Source: Nautilus pompilius (Eukaryota > Mollusca > Cephalopoda > Nautilida > Nautilidae). From it: a DNA stretch of 64,000 bases. Under the pieces are notes generated by a model, which worked only from the letters and a program-made list of their open reading frames with translations, ran no database searches and was not told where the DNA came from. This document shows positions 42,534-53,300 of this stretch, piece after piece. The translations under genes and the position numbers were made by a program. Positions within the stretch are counted from its first letter, which is position 1; every line of letters begins with the position of its first letter. Location: the NCBI GenBank assembly GCA_018389105.1, contig JACATO010000653.1:124001-188000 (forward strand), given 5' to 3'.

Positions 42534-43646
42534 AGAGATTCCAGTAAGAGTGGGATTGTGTGGCCCAATCTTCTGATGAACAACATTATGCAAGATTGAA
42601 AGCCTAGTTACTGTAGCTGACAAACTAACAGCCCCCCCAAAAAAACAATTTAATGAAGGATGTATTATGGTATGTGAACAAGAATTCTTTCATAATCCTT
42701 AATTTAAGATTAGTACAGCAAGAGTAAGGGTGGATAAACCACCAGATTTTTACTTCTGTTGTATTTTCCATCCAGATGCAGCATGGATAAACATTAATAT
42801 TATATTGAAATGGTCCCCCCCACCCACCTTTTTCTTTCTTCATTTATTGATAAAATATTCCACTGTGACAAAGTCTAAAAATATCTTTGAGGTAATTTAA
42901 AGCAGATATTTTTCCATTTGAAGATCACAAGCTGTCCATCTTAAGATTCTGGCCCAGTTCCCGTGATCTCAGCAATGGTATTTGCAGATGTTATGTTAGA
43001 AAAACCACCGGTAACCCTTCTGACTTCTTCACTAATGGATTTTGTTTCTTTTTAGTTCATTTAAATTACTAAAAAGCATAGCAAATAGTTTTTTTTTTTT
43101 TTTTACAACTTTTCCCAACTGATATGTGATAGCCACATCATGAGGGAAGACTATCTTGTTATGCCTTTCCTCTAGCTCATTGGAATGTTGCACAACAGGA
43201 TACATAGGACTTAGTCAATCTAATCAACAATTCTGTTGGCATGCTTCAAACATGTCAGGAACGAAAGCAAACTTTCCATCTTCTTCCTAGTATAACAACA
43301 GGTTCAGAGCTGCACCTCACATGTCTTGGATTGAGGCGGCATCAGTGCAGAGATGTTAAGAGCGTGTACTGTTGGGGCTGTGTCATCTTCTGATCATTAA
43401 AACTTGCCTGGGGAAGAATAAGGTCTTGAAGTTGTGGGGGTCCTCAGACTCTTACAAGCTGGATGGAATTGGAGGTTGGTCTTGTGGTTCTGTTTTACTT
43501 CTATAAACAAATGTGACCCTCGCTTGGCAGTGATTTTTTTTTTTTTTTGCTGGCATGCATAGAATTGTATATCTTGGTCACTTTGGTTTTTCATAGTTGT
43601 AAGTTTATCCCTCCTGTGCCATTTCAAAAAGTAGTGCTTTAAAGGC

Positions 43647-43652
43647 AATAAA
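43647..43652 (+). terminator. KARS1: Probable KARS1 polyadenylation signal
   Basis: AATAAA about 1.1 kb after the KARS1 stop. A second AATAAA at 43908-43913 and an ATTAAA at 43396-43401 are alternatives. Choice between them cannot be made from sequence alone. Confidence 0.5.
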
Positions 43653-43677
43653 TTTTATAAATCAAGGTGTAGCCTCT

Positions 43678-43683
43678 TTTATT
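43678..43683 (-). terminator. OTUD6B: Probable OTUD6B polyadenylation signal
   Basis: On the plus strand this is TTTATT, i.e. AATAAA on the minus strand, about 660 bases past the OTUD6B stop codon. I found no other canonical signal between the stop and this point. It sits 25 bases from the candidate KARS1 signal on the other strand. Confidence 0.6.
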
Positions 43684-44343
43684 CAGTTTGAAATAATTTG
43701 ATGGTACATGTTGCAGGACAGACAATTGGATCGTTGTTTTTTTATATGCTTGCTTAAAATCCACTTTCTCCAAATTATAGTGGTGGATGAAAATGTTTCA
43801 AACAAACTTTCACCTATGTTCTGTCTTCACATAAGTGATATTATCTGTGGTTTGTAAGGGAAGGAGGTGGAAACTGATGACTACCAGTAAAATTGCTAAG
43901 ATTCCTCAATAAAGAGATGGACTAAAGTCATGGTTTCTAGCCTTGCTTGTCCTTTAACCATCTCCAGACTATCTGAAAGTGTGGAGTGTCCACTTTAAGG
44001 TATTAATGATAAGATCAAGTGCATCATTGCTTCTGCACATTATGAAAACTGGCATCAAGGAGTAATACACAGTTAAAGGAATAAGAAAATCTCTAACCAG
44101 AAACAGTGATTTAGCTTAGCTGTGTGGCCTCATTGGAACATGCAATTTAAACCACCGACCTTGAGTGCGTACAGTTTTGGTCTCATTTTTCCAGAATATA
44201 ACAAACAAACAGAAAATAACTGATATTTTTTTAACCTTACAGGTAAATGAACAGTACATTTTTGAAAAATAAAGGGGAAAATCATTCAACTCTCGGCCAT
44301 CTTGCAAGTTTCTTGAATAACCAAAGTCTATCATCAGCAGCTG

Positions 44344-47300
44344 TTACGCAAAGCCATCCTCTTCCTCTTCTACTGTGCTCCGTTCCACCACAGAGTTGTA
44401 ATGTTCACCCAGGCCATAGGCATGCCTGTGGTACCTGAGGGTTGGTGGTGGTGGGGGGAAACAAGAAGGATTTCACATTCAGTCTACCTAAGAAATTCTT
44501 CACACGTTTAAAATAGAACCAGAGGTTAACTAAACATTAGATGGATTTCTTTACAAAAACCATTTAGATGAGTGCATATATATATTCTTTAAAAATCTGG
44601 TGCCCTGACAACATTTAATGCCTTAAATGTGTGTATGTATATCAAAGAAAAAAAAAACAGTTAAGTTAACAGTGATGATGGACTTTGTATTCTTTTTAGT
44701 TTTCAAAAAAAAGGAGGGAAAATTGTTTCTAAAACCTTGAAAACAACTCACAGCAGTAGGATTGGATCTCCCTGTTTGTCTTCCCCAACTGTGATCGATG
44801 GCCCTTCAGTCTGGATGATTTCTATGGGACTGTTTAGAACTTCAGCCAGTGCTCTAATCTGAAACAAACCGCAGACAGACCTATAGACACAATTGGCAGC
44901 TGGGGAGGGAAATGGTGGTTCCAGTCAGACTTACTTCTACTTGGCCACCCCAGACTGCTGTTGTCGCAATTTTCTCCAGATAATCTTCATACTCCTCTGC
45001 AAAAAGAGTGGAAATAATGAAACTTACAAAGGGGAGAATTGATCTCAAACTCAAAATATTTCACCATAGAGAGAAAATTGTGTAATCAAGGTCTTTACAA
45101 TTTAAGAGTTCAAGATGCATCAATTCCATATTAGTCCTGTGGGAGGGGAACTGGCTTGCCAGCTACTCATACCACCTGAAAACACTCCATGATGGATGAT
45201 CTGGAGGTAGTTCTTAGGTGAGACATGAATGCAACAAAACCACAAGAAATGTGCATGGTTTTGTTTCACACAAGGGGCTCTAAAGGCATAAAAAAAAAAA
45301 CAAATATATTCTTCATTTAGAATCAATGAATCTATTCCTGCTGTGATGTGTTGTGGATCAATGATAAAAACCAGAGTTTGGCTTATGATATGACATTCAG
45401 TTACAGACAACATCAACTGTCGCAGAACCTGTTTTGGGTGGCTGGCAATGTCCTAAATGGTGATCAAGCAAATCTCAAAGATGTTCAGTCTGAAGAATGA
45501 GAAAGCTCCAGTCTAGCATATTAACATAGGCATGCATGAAGGGAACAAAATGGCACGCTTTTGTCACCTGTCACATGAGGCTAAATCCTGTGCCAGTGAC
45601 TCTGCTGGTGCTGAACTGATACCTGGGTTAAAATGCAGCTGTTTTAGGGCCAGCCAGTTACTAGAACTACACAGTAGTTCCTGATTTTTTAGTGGTAACC
45701 ACAACTATGTGCAGTGTTCTTGGTCGTGTGGATTCTTATTTGTTGAAACTGGTCCCAGTTTGTGCCAGATGACAATGTCTGTATACAGTACTGACTGCTC
45801 CAATGCACAGAAAAGTCAGACACCCTTTTGTATTAGAGCAAAGAAAACAACGTAAAATCAGATTTAAAGTTTTCAAAGTTAAAAACAAAACTTACAACTG
45901 CGAGAATTATTTGTGGATTTCATTCAAACTTTGTTCAAGAATATAAATCTGATGAAGATTCTGTAAATGCCAGCCTCTGTCCTATAAATTCTGGTTAATC
46001 CAGAGGGTAGGAGGATGTGGAATAACGTAAGGTGATGGATGCTCACTTGCTGTGAATTGACTTCCAGTCTCTGTTTTACTCAAGAATGGTAGAAAGTCCT
46101 CTGGATGTTCACGCATGTACTGGGAAATCTGCAGCCTGAGTGATCTGTTGGTGGCCTGAAATACGTAGAAAGCAATAACCATGGCTGTATATTGGGGAGA
46201 GGTCTTTAGAAAATCAGATAAAAACAATGTATGAATAACAATGTAAGAAAATTAATATAAAATATAGATTTTTTTAATTTAAAAAAAAAAACCAACTTTT
46301 TGAAAAGTTTTGATATTTGTAAAAAAATAAGATAAGACAGTTGGTGCATCTTTACGAAAAGATGTCCACGTTGTTCTTGTGTTGAACTAAGCAGATGTGA
46401 TAAGTAAAAACCTAACCATAATCTCCTATTTTTAACTGGAATTATCATCGAAAAATATATTTCCATGATTCTTTATAAAAACAGAGGGTATGAAAGAACT
46501 TGAAAACGTCTGCTGGGTTGGACATCAAAAAGGCACTTGGGACATTGTCCAGCCAGAGAACGGGCTGCTGAAGAGAACCGTAGAGGGCCACTGAAAATCA
46601 GGTGCAGAGACATCGAGAAGAACAGCTGTATTCACGAGGTGGAAGAGCCTGCGGTCGTCTTATGTATGACCCCCTCAACATGGCTGTACACTCGCACTGT
46701 AGATCACACAACCTTAGAAGGTTTGCTATTCTACGAGCTTCCTGGCTTGAACAAAGAACATCCATGCAGCCCGTGTCAATAGCCAATCAGCAAATTTAGA
46801 AATGTGAATAGTAAACATAAAAAAAACAACAACTTTTGTGTGTGGAGGGATTGTGTATATTGTTTTTTCACATGCCTCCCCCCCAAAAAACTGATGTGTA
46901 TCAGTCTGAAGCTAGCACTGGATTTCAGCCATTTCACGCAGCAAAACTAAAAATGTTACTAAAAAATACAAAGGCAGCAGAAAATGTACATTATATCACA
47001 TGTGCTGTTCACTGTTCAATATTCAGAGAACGAAAATCACATTTCATTAAATAAATACCCCCCCCCCTGATATCACTTACCTTCATCTTCTGTTTTTTCA
47101 GCTGGTGACACACAGCATTGTACAGACTGAAATGACAAAATCAGGGAGAATATGTCTGTTTTTTTGAGATTATCTTGACACTTAAGCAGATGTATACACA
47201 GTAATGATCCTCAATATAAATAAATAAACTATTCCAAACAAGAAAATAATAATATGTTGTGTGTGTGCTTTCAGGATCTCAAGATCCTGTAGACAGCACA

Positions 47301-50300
47301 CATGGGTTAGCAACTGGAAATTCCTAGTTCAAATCCTAGCATCAGTGTTAGCTGTCTACAGTATCCGAAAATGCTAAAAAAACATACATGCAACACATCA
47401 TTCTACTTGTGACAAAAAGTACTCACTCAGTTACAGATATTGCAAAGAGTTCTTTAGCAAAACACCAAGAAAAAAATAATATTAAACAAAGCATGTACTT
47501 CAGCAGTAGTGTTTCAAAGATGCTTTAACTTAAAATCATAAGTATTAAGATAAAATGCACAGAACATAAATAATCAACATTGTGTCCACTGTACCGTAAG
47601 AAACCATTTGCTGTACAAAAGTTGTGCCAGGTGAAAGATTGAGTTCTTTAATGAATTCTGCAAGAACTAAGCTTTTTTGAAATGGAAACTTTAGATTAGC
47701 AGCATTCCACTGGCATCTGCTAAATAGAGAATTGTGCCCAGAATGGCTGATGTCTAGGGCAGAGGCATTACAAAATGAGACCTTCACAGATTTAGCCCAT
47801 GCTTGTTAAAAACACTTGGGTTTCCATATATATATATTTTTACCCATTTTCCAATGCATTTCTGTTCATCTAAGATAGATTCCATAATCAAAACAATGCT
47901 ACTTACTCATACTTTCAGATGAAGTGGATTTTATTGCTGTTAGAGATTAACACCGTCAAAACTACTAAGAGCAAGCATTTAAGATTTTCAGATTTCTAAA
48001 GTCATCCACAAAGAGGACAAGGATTGAAAACCAAGTAGCAGATCAATGTTTTTTTTACTGAAAGGGTACAGGTTAAGTTTGCCAAATATAGCTGACTGTA
48101 TCAACTTTTTTAAACATCTAGTATCGCAGAGTAATCCTCTAAGATGTAAATTACCCAACTACAAAATGACAATAACAACTTTCTAAAAATACAGTAGTAA
48201 AATCTCTGTCAGTTTCAAGATGACAAGTATGCAGTGGACTGTTAGAGAAATGAAATCTCTACTGTGAACCCAGCGCTGTACAAGGCCGTTGTCTGTACAC
48301 AAACCCTGTGTTCAGTCGGGTCCAGGTAAGTGAATGCAGACTCACAGTGACAAAGCTCCATGTTGGCTGCTGGGAAAACATGCAAAACCGACTGCATTAT
48401 CATTTCAGAGTTATCTTTCTCTTCAAGTTATTTTGCACTGAAGGACTATTGAAAAAACTTGGGGAATGAGCCCTAATTTATTCTTTACAAGAAACTTCTA
48501 CTTTTCACTCACCAATTTCCATCTGATGGAATCTGAAAATAGAAAATAAAATAAATGCATATTAACCTACAAAGGCTATAGCATAATTTACTTGTAAATT
48601 TTATTCACAGTGATATGGAATAAGTGCTTGTGATTATTGCCAATTAAAAGAGGACATCTGCTTATTTAGGTAATCGTCCACAGTGTGGCTGGTATTTAGA
48701 CCACTGGACCGCCAAAGCTGAGGCAAGAGAGTTCCCTCCCATATCTAGGAATGAAGGGTTTTCCAGGTACACATTGTAGGTTCTACAAGTAACTTTTGCC
48801 TGACTCATCCTTTGATCATTGGTCAAGGGCCCTCAACCATACTTAGGTAACAACTCGCTTGGTCACCAAGGCTGACACTTCACACCCCCCTGCTTCTAGC
48901 TCATTGCTATGAGATGTCCTAAGACCTCAGAAGTTAGAGCCACAAATGTGGAACCACCAATGAAATATTTCACAAAATCAAGTTTTCAGTGTTGAGACGA
49001 CAGTATAGGACTGTTATAAAATACAATTTTTAAATAAATGTATTAAGAGTTTATAATGGAATGCTGGTTGCACAAGACTTTCCATGAGAACACCTCCCCC
49101 CCCTTTGCTTGATAATTTTATACTCTCATTGTGGCATCCCCATGTTTTGAGCTAGTAAATTCCATTCTTCACTCGAGTCATTCCATAAATGAAAAACATG
49201 AGCTGACCCCCCTATTCTTAGTTAATCCTTCTGTCTAGTTCTCAAGACAAACTCAATGGGGTTGCTATCTGGAAACAGGTTACTTTGTCACTTTCAGAAT
49301 TTAATCCTCTTTTCATATACTCTGAGATCACTGTCTTGTTGCATGATAAAATCAGGGGCCCTGTGTCAGCACCCAGAAGGTACAACATGATGCTAAAATT
49401 TTTTAATTTAATTTTGAGAAGAAAGTATTAAAATTTATGCAAGTTAGGGAAACAAAATTTTTGTTTTCTCCATTACTGCCAGAAAACATTTATTGACAGT
49501 TCAGAGGACCTATCTAAAAATCACGCCTGTCAACTAATGAAGATGGGGCCCTACACCCAGTCGATAATTGAAATATTTTTGTATTGAGTAACATGTTTTG
49601 AACTTGCAACCACTTGAAGAATTCGATGCTCTTTCCAGACCTGTGCTATATCAGTCTCCAGCATTTTGAGATATTTGAGTTTTTATTGTAAGTTGCATAT
49701 GCTTTGTGTACGAGTATCCTGTGTGTGTCACTTTTATCTTTTCTGAATCCATAATCTACTACAACTGATTTCTTCAAAGTGGACAGCTGTCCTTTGATAT
49801 GAATCTCTTTCTGCTCACATCTGAGAAAGCAGATGTGTGTTCCTAGATGTCATTTGTCTGGTTAGATCCAGTAAGGTCAATCACTTTCCTAGATGAACAT
49901 TTACATATATGTGTCAAAAAAGAAAAAAATATGCCTAGAATTATCTAGACCCAGTCCCAATCAGCCCACAAGATGATACATTTACAGAACTTACCATGTG
50001 CCTTAATATCCTTTTCCATTTATAAAATTTTTACTAATGACACCCCTCAAAGTAAAAATGCTTAGAGATGTTGATCTACACCATCCCTGACATCATTTGA
50101 CTTTTCCATCACAATGACCCCCAAAAAACAGATATTTTAGTATATTTAAGTGGTTCTGTGCAGATGAAGTTCTTAATACAATTGATCATTTTAAGGAATA
50201 AGTGCAAAGTCAGTCAGTCAGTAAGTCTGTCTATGCCTTTAGTAAGATAAATGCTGCATTTCAGCACTTGGTCTGAGGCAAATGTGATACCATCTAAATT

Positions 50301-53300
50301 CAGCCTGTAGTCAAATGATGAAAAGTGTTTGTGTAGTCTGTCAAGGATCTCATGGTTGTAAGAATAAACTCATCATAGCAGAAACAACATACTACCTTGT
50401 ACTGCCAATTCCTATTCATTCATAATGTTGACACTTCTGCAGTCAGGTAAATACCAATAACCAAGACTTGTGGATAATTTTTGTTGTTATCCTGGGAACT
50501 AAAATATCCTCAGCCTTAAAAATTTTGTTTTTTTCTTCTTCAGAGAACCAGTAAAGGATCTTGCCAGCTGTAGCAGATGCTAACTTTACAGAAGAAAGAT
50601 GCAGCACCAGTAGCTGACTGATTTTAACTCCTCTGGTTCTAGACAGATAAAAACTGAACTCTTCACTAGGTCAAATATTTGCTTACTTGCTTTAAACATT
50701 TGCATCTACTACTGTACCTCAGAAATGGCCAGACCTCTTTTTCGGATAATGGCTTCCATTTTCTCTGCTTCAATATTCCGAGCCCCACACAAGTTGTTGA
50801 TTTCTTGCTCTCTGATTCTCTCCTCACGCTCTTTTTCTTCCTTTACTTTCTTCTCCTGAAATATTAATCCTACAAGGTTAAAAGTTGAGACTGGAGTTCT
50901 ACCAATCTTCTCCAGCTGCAATGCTTCACCATTTGAGAGAGATTCCAACTCTCAGACATTCCACTTGCAATAAATAAAATCACTTAGCATTCAAATGGTT
51001 CTGTCAATAACAAAACTAAACACCAAAATCAGCCAGTGCTATAATAAATATACGAGGGTGTTTCACAAAATAAAGGCAATGCTGCCATGTACTTGAATGC
51101 ATCCTCCTGTTCACACATTTTTTTGCATTTGTGGTATCAGCGAGCAAGTAAACAATATGGCTGGGCAGTTGTAGGTGCGCACAGAGCAGAGCAGTAATTA
51201 TATTTTGAGGGCCAAAGGTATTTCACTGATTGAAATTCACCAGAGAATGCTGGTGCAATATGGAGAAAACTGCATGACAAAAAAATGTACAAGTTGGTGC
51301 ATAGGTTTAAAAGTGAACTAATATCAGTAGTGGATGAAGATCAACCAGGATGGCTCAGCAATGCCAATGACAAGGTCTTCCAATGCAGCATGACAATGCA
51401 ATAAAACTTTTGCTATGGTATGGATCTTGCCCTATCCCTCTTTGGACCCTAAAAAGATGCTCTCTGAGATTGAAGATTTGTCAATGATCACGAGGACCAG
51501 CTTATGTAGCAACCAAAAAACATCTGCCAGAATGGTAACAAGAAACTTGTGAGTTGTTAGACTGTGTTGAAAATCAAGGACTCAGTAGAGAATGATGCAC
51601 CAAATAAATGATATGACACTTGTTTTATTTATGAATGGCCTTTATCTGAAGCATCCTTGTACACACTAGTATAAAGCCAAAACCTCCATTATTCAAATTA
51701 GTGAAAAAACACAGAAGACTAAATAATGCTAGTTAGGTTTAATGATCATGCACATTAACTTTGGGAATTAAACAAATATTTCTAAGATTTAGTGCGGAAA
51801 GTATTTTTTTTATTATACTTCAGAAATATACAGCTAATTTCGAGCAACAATACCTGGTTTTGTTTCCAAAGCAAACTTCCATCAAAAATAAATAATTTGT
51901 GTATTGAATCTGTCAGTCAGTCAGCTAATTACTGACTTAGTACACACAAGACCTGCATTTTTTTCAAGAAATTTTAAATTAAACTAACAATAGAAAAATT
52001 CAGTGATGTCAGGACCCATACAGCAGCACAACTGTGATTCAGTTGCTGGTCTTTTTAACAGGAGACAGACCGTTCATGTGCTTGAAAAGCTAAATTCAAC
52101 AAACTTCCTCCTGAGATGATGACATATGGGTCATTCCACGTCAAGTGGACCAGTGGTCAACACCCGACCCCCTCAGAAATATTTGTAAAGATATATGTTG
52201 TAGTAGAAGCTTTTAGAATTCTAAATGTGAAATCTGAGCATCTTAAGTAAAAAATTGACCAAGATATCGTCATTTTTCTGCATAGCCCCCTTTCAGACTC
52301 AAAAACATCATTAATTTTCTTCCATTTATCCCTACATTTTTTTTTACTATTCCTGTTGGGCTGCAGATACCTAATTTTGCAGTCTGGAAGAACATTTTAT
52401 GTAGATTATGACTATGCATTTTGTTTTTCTGCATCTCTTAACCCTTTCCTGTCAGCACTTTGCAAAAGTGAGAAAAAATTTGGTCTCCTTTGTTTTTTGG
52501 CATTTTTGGTGGCTTCTTAGAGTACCTGCTGTACCACCATCCAGAACTGTGCAAATTGGATTTTCAGTATATGATTAGGCATATAAAGACTAGAAAATAA
52601 CATTGTGATGATATGAGTGATATCCCCCAAGATATTAATAATTAGTCAGCGAGGGACTCAACACCTTAATGTTTTCATTACAAATATAATCTGTGGCTGC
52701 CACCACAACAGGCTGCCTCATCATCATGCCAGTCCGCGAATCCGATGTGGTACATGCTCATTGATATTACTCACCAATCATCAAATGATGTCATCCAATG
52801 ATCATCTAAGGGTAGGGTGTATGGGCATAGTGTTAGTCCGGCACAGGGCACAGGTGCATTGACTTTTGGCCTACTTTCATTTTTTTCTGACCATTTATTA
52901 ATTCTGTGCAACTTGATTTGATAGTCAAGGAAGATGGAACAGTGTACAATAGGAGCGCAACTTGGAGAAACTTGTCATAGTAGACAATTCATACGGACAT
53001 GTGGACTGATACAGTTTGCTGAATTAATTTAGAGATAGAAGCCTACTTCAGTTGTGTACAGGAAAGCAACTGAACCAGGAATCGACAACGGTGAGTCACC
53101 ATCATAAGAAACTGTACATTTCCAAATACGAGTCTTAGCACAAAGAAGTGCGAGGATCCATTTAAATGTCATAAATCAAGAGTAAAAAGTGAGTAGCATA
53201 ATTTTCAATCGTTTTCATGTCTTTGCACATTTACTGAATGATTTTAGCAGTGCTATTTGAAAGGTCTTTCTTTGTTCTTTAGACTAGAGTTAATGATTTG

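Larger units (their letters stand above)
42534..44343. other. Convergent 3' UTR region of KARS1 and OTUD6B
   Basis: No coding exon is seen between the KARS1 stop at 42533 and the OTUD6B stop at 44344. The region should hold both 3' UTRs. It includes T runs at about 43089-43104 and 43538-43549. Minus-strand frames such as 43397-43648 show no conserved content. Confidence 0.7.
44997..50717 (-). other. OTUD6B: OTUD6B introns between exons 4 and 8
   Basis: Introns 44997-46046, 46156-47080, 47127-48512 and 48533-50717 are AT-rich. The stretch 46520-46790 is GC-richer and open in several frames, but no family was recognised. A hairpin-forming pair CTGTAGACAGC/GCTGTCTACAG brackets 47287-47359. A repeat at 47403-47462 recurs in intron 2. 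The rest has no identified element. Confidence 0.6.

Noticed and set aside
46520-46800. GC-richer, multi-frame open stretch in an OTUD6B intron, possibly a LINE end
   Set aside because: Parts resemble the tail region of LINE reverse transcriptases only vaguely; no diagnostic block could be confirmed.
47288-47358. Possible tRNA gene (70 bases, 11-bp closing stem, B-box-like word)
   Set aside because: The T arm is not adjacent to the closing stem and no anticodon arm can be drawn, so it is at most a tRNA-derived remnant or a chance hairpin.
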